Assembly: GCF_001550065.1 (NCBI RefSeq)
Contig: NZ_LRUB01000017.1
Location: 124,001-188,000, forward strand
Length of the DNA: 64,000 nt
Direction of reading: 5' to 3'
DNA from: Kordiimonas lipolytica
GTDB taxonomy: Bacteria > Pseudomonadota > Alphaproteobacteria > Sphingomonadales > Kordiimonadaceae
The notes below the pieces were generated by a model. That model did not search any database. It saw only the letters and a program-made list of their open reading frames with translations, and had not been told where the DNA came from. How positions within the stretch are numbered: the stretch's first letter is position 1; each line of letters begins with the position of its first letter. The position numbers and the translations under genes were made by a program. This document shows positions 16,380 through 24,861 of this stretch, piece by piece.

Positions 16380-16886
16380 ATGCCAAACGGGGAGATTGTC
16401 ACGCCAAAACTGGCGACAGCGGACGTGTGCGACGCCATGGGCCGCGCCGTCTCTGTGCTCCCCGTTGACTTTCAGGATTTCGGCGGGCGCGTGGATTTCG
16501 CCGGGCCTGCCGTTACCCTTCGCACGCTGGATGACAATACCAAGGTGCGTGCGCTTCTTGAAGGCAAGGGCGAAGGCCGGGTGTTGGTGGTGGACGGCGA
16601 TGCTTCTACCCGTGTGGCACTTCTGGGTGGGAACCTTGCGGCATTGGCGGCCAAAAATGGCTGGGCTGGCGTGGTGATATATGGCTGTGTCCGTGACCGG
16701 CACGAATTGCTGGGCGAAGACGTGGGCATCAAGGCGCTCAGAAGCTGCCCCAGGAAATCCGAAAAGCTGGACCGGGGCGATGTGAATGTGGAAATCGCCA
16801 TTTCCGGTGTGCCCATCCACCCGGGCGACTGGGTCATCGCGGATGCCGACGGTGTGGTGATCGCCAAGGAACTCCCGAGTTTGTAG
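16380..16886 (+). CDS. RraA-family protein (HMG/CHA aldolase-like)
   Basis: 168 residues, matching the RraA family in length and motifs: TADVCDAMGRA near 15, FAGPAVTLRTL near 40, VVDGDASTRVALLGGNLA near 65-82 and the signature GVVIYGCVRDRHEL near 97-110, with DWVIADADGVVIAKE near the end. In E. coli RraA inhibits RNase E, while related proteins are class II 4-hydroxy-4-methyl-2-oxoglutarate aldolases with a metal bound at the Gly-x20-Arg-Asp motif; the Arg-Asp of CVRDR is present here. Either role fits. The next gene begins at the base following its stop. Confidence 0.87.
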   Translation: MPNGEIVTPKLATADVCDAMGRAVSVLPVDFQDFGGRVDFAGPAVTLRTLDDNTKVRALLEGKGEGRVLVVDGDASTRVALLGGNLAALAAKNGWAGVVIYGCVRDRHELLGEDVGIKALRSCPRKSEKLDRGDVNVEIAISGVPIHPGDWVIADADGVVIAKELPSL

Positions 16887-17390
16887 GTGGCTTCCTCTGA
16901 TCCGCATATCGACCTCAGTCAATTGCCTGCGAGCAATTTGCTGACGTTGCATGCACAAATCACGGAAGAACTTCGAAGGCGTGAAATTTTAAGAAGCTCA
17001 AACAACCCTGTTGGCGATTTGGCAGAATTTCTATTCGTTAACGCCTTTGGATGGTCTCAAGCACCGAACTCTCAGAAGGCGATTGATGCCTTTGATGCCA
17101 AAGATCGTACTTTTCAAATCAAGGGGCGCCGTCCAACTCGTCATAATAAATCACGCCAACTTAGCTTCATTCGCGAATTGGATAAGAAGCATTTCGACTG
17201 TCTTGCTGGTGTCATTTTCCGTGAGGATTATTCGGTCTTTAGGGCGGCACTCATCCCATATGATGTCGTCATTGCCCATTCTCGCTATTCTTCGCACGCA
17301 AATGGTTGGTTGTTTCAATTGAAAGATGACATCTGGGACATACCGTCAGTTGAAGATGTCACGCTTCGGCTGCTTGAAGTTTCCTACTAA
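16887..17390 (+). CDS. Putative PD-(D/E)XK nuclease-fold protein, AT-rich orphan
   Basis: 167 residues from a GTG directly after the RraA stop. A helical start (LPASNLLTLHAQITEELRRR) precedes GDLAEFLFVNAFG near 48 and DAKDRTFQIKGRRP near 73, i.e. a Glu, then Asp and Gln-x-Lys, which is the order of the PD-(D/E)XK nuclease active site; the segment resembles proteins labelled DUF6998. Later HFDCLAGVIFREDYSV would be core strands. Codon use and base composition are clearly more AT-rich than the neighbours, and the junction with rraA has no gap, so it looks like a transferred gene joined to a resident operon. Function (restriction-like, repair or neither) is not established. Confidence 0.6.
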   Translation: MASSDPHIDLSQLPASNLLTLHAQITEELRRREILRSSNNPVGDLAEFLFVNAFGWSQAPNSQKAIDAFDAKDRTFQIKGRRPTRHNKSRQLSFIRELDKKHFDCLAGVIFREDYSVFRAALIPYDVVIAHSRYSSHANGWLFQLKDDIWDIPSVEDVTLRLLEVSY

Positions 17391-17424
17391 AAAACGGCCA
17401 CCGCCCGCATGGGGTCAGTGGCCG
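17389..17424 (-). terminator. Terminator of the short flagellin gene
   Basis: CGGCCAC and GTGGCCG form a 7-bp stem with a 16-nt loop (17395-17424); on the minus strand it is followed by six T. It lies 36 nt beyond the flagellin stop. Confidence 0.8.
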
Positions 17425-17459
17425 AGTGCTCTCAGATAGTATTTTTTCTGAATTCCGTT

Positions 17460-18281
17460 TTACCTGAACAGGGACAGCACAGCCTGTGGTGCCTGGTTGG
17501 CAATGCCGAGCGCCTGAAGGCCGAGCTGCTGTTTGGTCTGGAAGGCCTGCAAGTTCGCGCTTTCCTTGGCCATGTCCGCGTCCACCAGGTTGCCGATCCC
17601 AGTCTCGATCCCGTCGCTGAGCTTGCTGTTGAATTCAATGAGTCTGTCGATCCTTTTAGCCGTGGCGCCAAAGTCCGACAGTGCTTGGTTGACCAGATCT
17701 ATGCCATCCTCCAGATAGCCCACACTCGCTGCAGCGTTTGAGGCACTGTCAAGGTTGGCGTCTGGTTGGCCAAACTGCAGGACGATGGCCTCGATTGGAT
17801 GAGCCGCCATGGTAATTGTTGCGCCATTCTTGCCGGAAAGAACCGTGGTATCTGTGCTGGTTTGCATAACGAGGTTAACGCCGTCAAATTCCGCATTCAA
17901 CGCAATGGCGTTGATCTGGTTCCTGAGTTCCAGAAACTCTTCTGCAAGCGCGGATCGTGATGTTGCATCCAGAGATGTGTCCCGTGCCGCAACCGCTTTT
18001 TCCTTCATTTCAATCAAGAGATCCGAGATTGATTCGCCAGCCGCCATCGCGACATCAAGTATCTGACCGCCGCGATTCAAGCTGTCCTGGACAGCACGCA
18101 GTTCAGCAAGATCGCCTCTCATGGACTGAGCAATAGAATATATCGCCGCATTATCCTTGGCGGACGCGACTTTAAGGCCGGTATTGATGCGGGATTGGGT
18201 CTGGTCCAAAGCGCCTTGGGTGGCATTCAAATTTTGCAATGCCGCGAACGCACCAGCGTTGGTGTTAACTGAGAATGACAT
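17460..18281 (-). CDS. Flagellin, short form
   Basis: 273 residues with the N- and C-terminal D0/D1 helices of flagellin: SFSVNTNAGAFAALQNLN at the start, QSRINTGLKVASAKDNAAIYSIAQSMRG near 30-55 and QTKQQLGLQALGIANQ near the end, closing SLFR. The variable centre is very short, as in the small alphaproteobacterial flagellins. The filament subunit is exported through the flagellar type III apparatus. It is a tandem paralogue of the gene at 18530; the shared ends are close to identical in pattern while the centres differ. It has its own terminator and a 248-bp upstream gap, so it is likely expressed separately. Confidence 0.94.
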   Translation of the reverse strand: MSFSVNTNAGAFAALQNLNATQGALDQTQSRINTGLKVASAKDNAAIYSIAQSMRGDLAELRAVQDSLNRGGQILDVAMAAGESISDLLIEMKEKAVAARDTSLDATSRSALAEEFLELRNQINAIALNAEFDGVNLVMQTSTDTTVLSGKNGATITMAAHPIEAIVLQFGQPDANLDSASNAAASVGYLEDGIDLVNQALSDFGATAKRIDRLIEFNSKLSDGIETGIGNLVDADMAKESANLQAFQTKQQLGLQALGIANQAPQAVLSLFR

Positions 18282-18455
18282 ATTCTATGTCCTGCAATAC
18301 GGTTCTGTATTCATGGGCCCATCGAAACCCTGACTCCTTTTGAGCCAGCTTTTATCCTACCTTAAGGTGTGCCTCGAGTCGACTCTGTTAGTTAAAATTT
18401 TATCTATTGGCTGCAGTTTTCCTTGGTTGGCCAACGGTTTGACTGCCGGAACTTC

Positions 18456-18493
18456 AAAAAAACGACCGTTGCCTGATTAAGGGACAACGGTCG
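18456..18493 (-). terminator. Terminator of the long flagellin gene
   Basis: CGACCGTTG and CAACGGTCG form a perfect 9-bp stem with a 13-nt loop (18463-18493), followed on the minus strand by a T run. The stretch between stop and hairpin (about 30 bp, containing CTCTCAGATAGTATT) matches that of the neighbouring flagellin. Confidence 0.85.
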
Positions 18494-18529
18494 AGTACTC
18501 TCAGATAGTATTCTTATCGAATTCGATTT

Positions 18530-19717
18530 TTACCTGAACAGCGACAGGACGCTCGATGGCGCTTGGTTGGCGATCGAAAGCGCCTGAAGGCCCAGTTGCT
18601 GCCTGGTCTGGTAGGCGGTCAGGTTTGCGCTCTCGCGCGCCATGTCCGCGTCCACCAGGTTGCCGATGCCCACTTCAAGGCCGTCTGACAGCTGGCTGGT
18701 GAATTGTTTCTGGATATCAAGCCTCTGTGACGTGGCGCCAAGGTTCGAGAGCGTCTGGTTGACGGCTTCAATGGCTGCATCAATGGAGGTTACGGCTGTT
18801 TGCGATGCAGCCGGTGATGACGGGTCTTCGCCTGCTGCAGGGTTGCCGTTTACAAGGTATGAGGACGCTCCGTTTCGAACCAGATAGAGGTTACTGCCGG
18901 CGTCAACATTGGGGGCGAAGGCAAAGCCATCGACCGTGGTGCCGTTAATCTCGGACGCGCTGATGCCGAGTGCTGCTGCAACGCCCTGCTGGAAGTCGTT
19001 GCTGACCGGGAATGTGTAGTTGGCATCTGTGGTGACGCCGGTGGAGGGATCGATCGTTTCGCCGTTCAAATTGCCGCCATTGTCGTTCTGCAGATTGACA
19101 AGCGCTGCCCGGAATTCGGCATCAGTGCCGGCACTAATGGTTACACCCGCCAGCGCCACAGGCGTGCCGGTAACAGATACAGTGGAGCCAACCAAGTTGG
19201 AGTCGGTGAGGCCCAAGGTGCCCAGTGTCAGGTCGCTGGCAGCAGAACTGATCGTGCTTGATCCGCTGTCGTCCGTGATGGCGGTGATGGAATTGGTACC
19301 GTCAACCACATTGCGCCCGTTGAAGGTCGCATTGCTCACGATGGATTCGATCTGGTCCCTGAGCTCAGTATATTTCTGGCTCATGGCAGTGCGGCTATCG
19401 GCGTCCAGACCTGCGTCGGAACCGGCCACGGCAAGTTCCCGCATTTCGATCAGGAGATCGGAAACGGATTCTGCGGCAGCGAGGGCGATATCGGTTTCGG
19501 ACATAGCCCGGTCGAGCGAGCTTTGGACAGCATTCAGCCCGGACACATTGCCGCGCATGTTTTGGGCGATGGAATAAATGGCTGCGGAGTCTCGGGCACT
19601 GGCGACTTTGAGCCCCGTGTTTACACGCGACTGGGTCATTTCCAGCAGCTTGGTGCTGGCACCCAGATTTTGAAGGGCGGCAAAAGCGCCCGCATTTGTG
19701 TTCACACTGAAAGACAT
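18530..19717 (-). CDS. Flagellin, long form
   Basis: 395 residues. Conserved D0/D1 ends match the paralogue at 17460 (SFSVNTNAGAFAALQNLG at the start, QTRQQLGLQALSIANQ and SLFR at the end). About 120 extra residues in the centre (roughly 150-305) are rich in Thr, Ser, Gly and Ala and form the surface-exposed variable domain (for example SGSSTISSAASDL, NLNGETIDPSTG). Two flagellins differing mainly in the exposed part suggest a mixed or switchable filament. ATG at 19717 after AGAAG. The upstream gap of 136 bp has no sigma-28 or sigma-54 motif I could identify. Confidence 0.94.
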   Translation of the reverse strand: MSFSVNTNAGAFAALQNLGASTKLLEMTQSRVNTGLKVASARDSAAIYSIAQNMRGNVSGLNAVQSSLDRAMSETDIALAAAESVSDLLIEMRELAVAGSDAGLDADSRTAMSQKYTELRDQIESIVSNATFNGRNVVDGTNSITAITDDSGSSTISSAASDLTLGTLGLTDSNLVGSTVSVTGTPVALAGVTISAGTDAEFRAALVNLQNDNGGNLNGETIDPSTGVTTDANYTFPVSNDFQQGVAAALGISASEINGTTVDGFAFAPNVDAGSNLYLVRNGASSYLVNGNPAAGEDPSSPAASQTAVTSIDAAIEAVNQTLSNLGATSQRLDIQKQFTSQLSDGLEVGIGNLVDADMARESANLTAYQTRQQLGLQALSIANQAPSSVLSLFR

Positions 19718-19853
19718 CTTCTATGCCCACATTAAATGTTTTCGCCCGTTCTGAGCGGCGCGCACCTTTTGTGCACTATCGACATCAATAACGTGAACAG
19801 TGGGTGTGAGTCCCGCCTTTGCGTCTCAAACTAGAGTCAATTTGTCTCAGATT

Positions 19854-20747
19854 TTATCTTTTTAGATTTCGCAATTCCGATGGCGTCATGCCGAAGGCTT
19901 CCTTAAAGGCACGTCGGAATGCGGTTTCTGTGCCGAAGCCCAGATCAAAAGCCAGATTGGAGATGGAGCCGGCCTCGTTACCTCCATGCCGCAATTTTTC
20001 ATGGGCCAGTTGCAGGCGTTTGGTGCGGATATATTTCCCAATGCCACCCAGTGGCTCGGCCAAGCGGTACAGGCGTGCGCGGGACAGGCCCAAGTGTTTC
20101 GCGACCATATCTGGGTCCAGGTCTGGGTCCAGCAAATTTTTGTTGATGAAGATACAAACCTTGTCCAGTTGGCTGTCGCCGGTTGAGCCCTCATTGCCTG
20201 CATGGCGCTTGAAAATAGTATTCAGCATCATCAACAGGGGCGGCAGCAGTTCCTCAACGTCTTCCCCCTGCATAAGGTTCGTGTAGGTGCGGAAACAGAT
20301 GAACTGTTGATAGAGAAGGCTAGTTGCGGGCAAGAGCGCAGAAAGAATAATGGGTGCCTCGTCACTAAGGCCAGTGGGCAGGAGGGGCTTTAGTTGCTCG
20401 TCGATAACCAGACAGTCGAGCTCGCAATCCGCACCTCTGAAGGTCACGTCCGCACCCAGCGGAATAATAGCGAAGTCGGCTGGTTTCAGTATTTCTTTCT
20501 GGCCGGCGCTCAGGATGGTTGTTTCACCGCGCCGCAAGGTGGTCAATATCAAGCCACGACCGCTTGATACCAGGGGCTGTGCCTGACGGACATGAAAATC
20601 TTGCCCATTAACATTCAGCGTCACGGCAGCAAAGTTCTGGAAGCAGTGGACTTGGTGCAAGCTAGCATATGCAGAAAAGTCCTTTTTCTGCATGGAGTTA
20701 GAAGCTGAATGCTCGGTCTGCATGATTTCCTGATCGAGTTGGGTCAA
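19854..20747 (-). CDS. AraC-family transcriptional regulator
   Basis: 297 residues from a TTG start behind GGTGGAG (an ATG follows at 20723). The N-terminal part (about 20-170) is a cupin-like AraC-type sensor region; the C-terminal 100 residues carry two helix-turn-helix motifs, including MVAKHLGLSRARLYRLAEPLG and ISNLAFDLGFGTETAFRRAF, the latter being the classical AraC signature, closing with GMTPSELRN. It lies downstream of no obvious target; the flagellins on one side and metW on the other are read in the same direction, so nothing in the sequence fixes its regulon. Confidence 0.88.
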   Translation of the reverse strand: MTQLDQEIMQTEHSASNSMQKKDFSAYASLHQVHCFQNFAAVTLNVNGQDFHVRQAQPLVSSGRGLILTTLRRGETTILSAGQKEILKPADFAIIPLGADVTFRGADCELDCLVIDEQLKPLLPTGLSDEAPIILSALLPATSLLYQQFICFRTYTNLMQGEDVEELLPPLLMMLNTIFKRHAGNEGSTGDSQLDKVCIFINKNLLDPDLDPDMVAKHLGLSRARLYRLAEPLGGIGKYIRTKRLQLAHEKLRHGGNEAGSISNLAFDLGFGTETAFRRAFKEAFGMTPSELRNLKR

Positions 20748-20827
20748 GATTTCTCCACCTGGTGCCGATATCTCCGAAAAAGCAAAGCAAAGGCAGTGCC
20801 AGTTTAGGAGAGACTAGAGCGGTGGGT

Positions 20828-21430
20828 TTACTTTTCCAGCAGGAACAGTGCCTGGTCGGCAGCCCAGTTGGCACGGGTGCGGCCATACTTCAGCGGCGTG
20901 CCGTCCGCCTTGTGGGGGACAAATTCCCGAACGCGGATGCCTTCTTCCTCGATCAGGTCAAATAGGTCGAGAATGGTACAGAAGTGGATGTTGTCCGTGT
21001 TATACCATGTTTTGTCGAGCGCCTTGGTCACCGGCATGCGGCCCCGTCCAACCAGGCTCATGCGCACTTTCCACTGACCGAAATTAGGGATGGTGACAAC
21101 GGCGCGCTTGCCGATGCGCAGCAGTTCCCGAAGCACTAGCTGGGGCCGATACACAGCCTGCAGGGTTTTGGACAGCACCACATAATCAAAGCTCTGGTCC
21201 GGATATTCCTTCAGGTCGTTGTCGGCGTCGCCCTGAATCACGAACAGCCCCTTGGCGACGCATTCATTCACGCCAGCCTGGCTGATCTCAATCCCGCGGC
21301 CGTCGACACCCTGTTTGTGCACAAGATAATCCAGTAGCTCGCCGTCGCCGCAGCCTACGTCCAGAACGCGACTGCCGGGCTCGATGAGTTCGGCGATCAA
21401 CTTCAGGTCGGGTCTGAGGTTATGCATCAT
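20828..21430 (-). CDS. metW: MetW, methionine biosynthesis protein
   Basis: 200 residues, typical MetW length. A methyltransferase-like fold: [18 protein letters not shown] near 18-35, [22 protein letters not shown] near 75 and [16 protein letters not shown] near 105. In proteobacteria metW always follows metX and is needed for full homoserine acyltransferase activity. An AGGAGG ribosome site sits in the end of metX, and the two genes overlap by 11 nt. Confidence 0.93.
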   Translation of the reverse strand: MMHNLRPDLKLIAELIEPGSRVLDVGCGDGELLDYLVHKQGVDGRGIEISQAGVNECVAKGLFVIQGDADNDLKEYPDQSFDYVVLSKTLQAVYRPQLVLRELLRIGKRAVVTIPNFGQWKVRMSLVGRGRMPVTKALDKTWYNTDNIHFCTILDLFDLIEEEGIRVREFVPHKADGTPLKYGRTRANWAADQALFLLEK

Positions 21431-22580
21431 CCGCCTCCTGTTCGCTGACCGTCAGCCCGTTGGTTTTCGCCGCGGCCTTCACGAAGCCCGTCAGCATATG
21501 GTCCATCTCCGGCACGTCCAGGAGGAAGGCGTCGTGGCCAAAGGGGCTTTCGATTTCGGCGAAGCTTACCGGTACGCCCGCTGCGTTGAGCGCATGCACA
21601 ATCGACTTGTTCTCAACCGTTGGATAGAGCCAGTCTGAGGTGAAGCTGATCACGCAGCAGCGCACATGGGCCGCGGCCTTAAAGGCATCCGCCAGCCGTC
21701 CACCGTGGCGCGCGGCAATATCCAGATAGTCCATCGCACGGGTGATATAGAGATAGCTGTTGGCATCGAACCGGTCGACAAAGCTGGAGCCCTGGTGCCT
21801 CAGGTAGCTTTCTACCTGGAAATCCGCCTCAAACCCGAAGGTGACTTCCTCGCGGTTCTGCAGGTTGCGGCCGAATTTGGCTGTTAGCGCGTCTTCCGAC
21901 AGATAGGTGATATGCGCCGTCATGCGTGCGACAGACAGGCCCTTGGCGGGTTTGACGTCATGGTCATAATAGCGCCCATCGCGCCAGTCCGGGTCGGCCA
22001 TGATGGCCTGCCGCCCCACTTCATGGAAGGCAATGTTCTGGGCTGTGTGGCGCGGGGCGGTTGCCAGCATTACGGCGCTGTGCAGCTTTTCCGGGTAGGT
22101 GGTCAGCCATTCCTGAACCTGCATCCCGCCCATGGACCCACCAATGATCATCATCAGCTTGTCGATGCCTAAGTGCGCCACAAGCCCGGCCTGCACACGC
22201 ACCATATCGCGCACTGTGATCACCGGGAAGCTGGTGCCCCAGGGCTTGCCGGTTTCCGGATTGTCCTGCCAGGGGCCGGTGGTGCCAAGGCAGCTCCCGA
22301 GCACATTGGAGCACACAACGAAATACCGGTCGGTATCGATCAGCTTACCGGGGCCCACGAGCCGTTCCCACCAGCCTGGCTTGCCGGTGATCGGGTGGGT
22401 CGAGGCCACATACTGGTCACCGGTCAGCGCGTGACAGATCAGCACGGCGTTGGTGCCCGCGTCGTTCAGCGTGCCATAGGTCTCGTACCCCACTGTCACA
22501 GGCGACAGCACAGCTCCGCCGTCAAGCTCAAGCGGCTTGTCGGTGAAAAGCGTTGCGGTTTTGCCAGCGGTTGGTGTCAC
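21420..22580 (-). CDS. metX: Homoserine O-acyltransferase MetX
   Basis: About 386 residues from the GTG at 22580, which has an AGG close by; a TTG at 22607 is also in frame. Alpha/beta hydrolase of the MetX family: [11 protein letters not shown] near 50, nucleophile Ser in [12 protein letters not shown] near 140, catalytic Asp in FTSDWLYP and His in FGHDAFLLD near the end. It acylates homoserine, the first dedicated step of methionine synthesis; whether the donor is acetyl- or succinyl-CoA cannot be decided by inspection. Divergent from hisC-tyrC across a 214-bp gap. Confidence 0.92.
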   Translation of the reverse strand: MTPTAGKTATLFTDKPLELDGGAVLSPVTVGYETYGTLNDAGTNAVLICHALTGDQYVASTHPITGKPGWWERLVGPGKLIDTDRYFVVCSNVLGSCLGTTGPWQDNPETGKPWGTSFPVITVRDMVRVQAGLVAHLGIDKLMMIIGGSMGGMQVQEWLTTYPEKLHSAVMLATAPRHTAQNIAFHEVGRQAIMADPDWRDGRYYDHDVKPAKGLSVARMTAHITYLSEDALTAKFGRNLQNREEVTFGFEADFQVESYLRHQGSSFVDRFDANSYLYITRAMDYLDIAARHGGRLADAFKAAAHVRCCVISFTSDWLYPTVENKSIVHALNAAGVPVSFAEIESPFGHDAFLLDVPEMDHMLTGFVKAAAKTNGLTVSEQEADDA

Positions 22581-22639
22581 GAAACCTGTCCAAATCCTTT
22601 GAGCCAAGGGCTGGTTTTGCCCGGGCCTTGTGGATGCAC

Positions 22640-22668
22640 AGAAAAGCGGGCGCAGGCCCTTATGTCAA
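22640..22668 (-). promoter_or_regulatory. Possible promoter of metX-metW
   Basis: On the minus strand a consensus -35 box TTGACA (22668-22663) is followed after 17 nt by a poor -10 (TTTTCT). The -35 is convincing, the -10 is not. No SAM-II or other S-adenosylmethionine riboswitch pattern was recognised in the leader. Confidence 0.3.
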
Positions 22669-22794
22669 TCGCCCTAAAACTTACCCGTGAGATTAGGAAA
22701 GTTTCCTTTGCCTTTAGGGGGGCGGCGCTTTATCCCTTTTTCTTGTATTTCTTAAGGGTTTTCCGGGTATTTTCCGGCTTTTTGGAGGTTTTTC

Positions 22795-23901
22795 ATGGGT
22801 GCGCCCAAAGCACATGACTGGATTATGGACCTGGAGGCCTATGTGCCTGGCAAGGCGAAGGCTGAAGGCGTCAAGAATCCGGTGAAGATGTCGGCAAACG
22901 AATCCGCGCTGGGGCCAAGCCCCAAGGCTGTGGAGGTCATCAAGGCGTCAGCAGGCGGCGTGATGCGCTATCCAGACCCGGCTTCCCATGACCTGATCGA
23001 GGCCATCGCCAAGGTGCATGGCCTGAAGGCAGAGCGCATTTTGTGCGGCACTGGCTCTGACGAGCTTCTGACGCTTCTTATCCATTCCTATGCAGGTGTG
23101 GGCGACGAAGTGATCTTTTCAGAGCTCGGCTTTTCAGTATACCCCATTCAGGCGCAGGCCGCCGGCGCAACGCTGGTGCCGGTGCCGAATAAGGACTGGG
23201 CCGCAGACGTGGACGGCATGCTGGCCGCGGTCACCGACAAGACCAAGCTTGTGATTGTCGACAACCCCAATAACCCCACAGGCGCCTACCTGCCGTGGTC
23301 TGAGGTTGAGCGCCTGCATCAAGGCCTGCCGGACCATGTATTGCTGGTGCTGGACGCCGCCTATGCCGAGTGTGTCACAGCGGGCGACTATGAAGCCGGT
23401 GAAGAACTGGTGGACAAGTTCGATAATGTGGTGATGACGCGCACGTTCTCAAAACTGTACGCGTTGGCGGGCCTGCGGGTTGGTTGGATGTATGCGCCCG
23501 ATGGGGTGATTGATGTGATCAACCGCTGGCGTATGCCTTTCAATGTGTCGAACCCAGGCCACGACGCCGCGCTCGCGGCCGTTAAGGACCAGGCATATCT
23601 GGATGAGGTCGTTTCCTTCACCGCCCAGTGGCGCGACTGGTTGACGGCGGAACTCACGGCCATTGGCCTCGATGTGGTGAAAAGCCAGACCAACTTCGTG
23701 CTGGTGGGCTTCCCGGATGAAAGCCCCTTCACGGCGGCTGAGTGCAACGACTACCTGATGAAGCATGGCTATATCGTGCGCAAATTTGGTGTGTTGCCCA
23801 ATCACCTCAGGATTTCTGTCGGCACGGAAACCCAGAACCGGGGGATCATATCGCTCATCCGCGGCTTCATGAACGGCTCACCAGATGAGGCGCAGGCATG
23901 A
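22795..23901 (+). CDS. hisC: Histidinol-phosphate aminotransferase
   Basis: 368 residues, fold-type I aminotransferase. Conserved: KMSANESALGPSPKA near 28, CGTGSDELL near 83, DNPNNPTGA near 157, DAAYAE near 187 and the PLP-lysine segment RTFSKLYALAGLRVGW near 218. Converts imidazole-acetol phosphate to histidinol phosphate; in alphaproteobacteria with this gene order the same enzyme also acts on aromatic intermediates for tyrosine and phenylalanine. The partner gene tyrC overlaps by 4 nt (ATGA). Strong GGAGG ribosome site. Confidence 0.93.
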   Translation: MGAPKAHDWIMDLEAYVPGKAKAEGVKNPVKMSANESALGPSPKAVEVIKASAGGVMRYPDPASHDLIEAIAKVHGLKAERILCGTGSDELLTLLIHSYAGVGDEVIFSELGFSVYPIQAQAAGATLVPVPNKDWAADVDGMLAAVTDKTKLVIVDNPNNPTGAYLPWSEVERLHQGLPDHVLLVLDAAYAECVTAGDYEAGEELVDKFDNVVMTRTFSKLYALAGLRVGWMYAPDGVIDVINRWRMPFNVSNPGHDAALAAVKDQAYLDEVVSFTAQWRDWLTAELTAIGLDVVKSQTNFVLVGFPDESPFTAAECNDYLMKHGYIVRKFGVLPNHLRISVGTETQNRGIISLIRGFMNGSPDEAQA

Positions 23902-24821
23902 CGGATAAAGTTCACTTTGACCGTATCGCCATTATTGGTGCGGGGCTGATCGGATCATCCGTGGCCCGCGCCGTCATGCGCGCTGGGGCCGCCGGTACGC
24001 TTGTGGTATCTGACCGCGATGAGGCGGTCCTGAGTGAGGCCGAAAAACTGGGCTTCGCGCACGAGTTCACAGTGAACGCGCGCGAGGCCGCGCAGGATGC
24101 CGATCTGGTGGTCATTGCTGTTCCCGTTGGGGCAATGGCGTCCGTGGGCGTTACGATCGCACCTGTGCTCAAGGCTGGCGCCATTGTCACGGACGTGGGG
24201 TCGGTCAAGGAAGGCGTGTTCAAGGCACTTGAACCGCTGCTGCCTGGGAATGTGCATCTTATCCCCGGCCACCCTGTGGCGGGGACCGAGCAATCAGGCC
24301 CATCGGCGGGGTTCGCCAGCCTTTTTGACGGCCGCTGGTGCATCATCACGCCGCCTCAAGGCGTTGACGAAGGTGCGCTTGAGAAACTCACCAAGCTATG
24401 GGAAGCCATGGGCAGTAAGGTTGAGATCATGACCGCCCAGCACCATGACCTGGTGCTGGCGATCACCAGCCACGTACCGCACCTGATTGCCTACAATATT
24501 GTGGGTACGGCCAGCGACCTTGAAGAAGTGACACGCTCGGAAGTGATCAAATATTCTGCGGGCGGCTTTCGGGATTTCACCCGTATCGCCGCCAGTGATC
24601 CCACCATGTGGCGCGATGTGTTCCTGAATAACAAGGATGCGGTGCTTGAGATGCTGGGCCGCTTCAGTGAAGACCTTACGGCGCTTCAGCGGGCGATCAG
24701 GTGGGGTGACGGCGACGCGCTCTTTGACCTGTTTACCCGCACCCGTGACATCCGCCGCCGCATCATTGACGCCGGCCAGGACGAGGAAGCCGCCGATTTC
24801 GGTCGTCACCACGAGGAATAA
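23898..24821 (+). CDS. tyrC: Prephenate/arogenate (cyclohexadienyl) dehydrogenase
   Basis: 307 residues. N-terminal NAD(P) Rossmann domain with IIGAGLIGSSVARAV near 11, VVIAVPVGAM near 72, TDVGSVKEGV near 98 and HPVAGTEQSGP near 122; helical C-terminal half with HDLVLAITSHVPHLIAY near 185 and GGFRDFTRIAASDP near 220. Oxidative decarboxylation of prephenate and/or arogenate for tyrosine synthesis. Translationally coupled to hisC, which supplies the transamination step of the route. A strong terminator follows. Confidence 0.92.
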   Translation: MTDKVHFDRIAIIGAGLIGSSVARAVMRAGAAGTLVVSDRDEAVLSEAEKLGFAHEFTVNAREAAQDADLVVIAVPVGAMASVGVTIAPVLKAGAIVTDVGSVKEGVFKALEPLLPGNVHLIPGHPVAGTEQSGPSAGFASLFDGRWCIITPPQGVDEGALEKLTKLWEAMGSKVEIMTAQHHDLVLAITSHVPHLIAYNIVGTASDLEEVTRSEVIKYSAGGFRDFTRIAASDPTMWRDVFLNNKDAVLEMLGRFSEDLTALQRAIRWGDGDALFDLFTRTRDIRRRIIDAGQDEEAADFGRHHEE

Positions 24822-24828
24822 AAAGATT

Positions 24829-24854
24829 AAGGCCGGGGAGACCCGGCCTTTTTT
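24829..24854 (+). terminator. Terminator after hisC-tyrC
   Basis: AAGGCCGGG, loop GAGA, CCCGGCCTT, then six T. The A-rich left flank lets it act also for the convergent SDR gene ending at 24862. Confidence 0.92.
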
Positions 24855-24861
24855 GTGTTGG

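Noticed and set aside
22581..22794. SAM-II type riboswitch ahead of metX
   Set aside because: Alphaproteobacterial metX genes often carry one, but no matching pseudoknot pattern was visible in the 214-bp gap; only a -35 box stands out.
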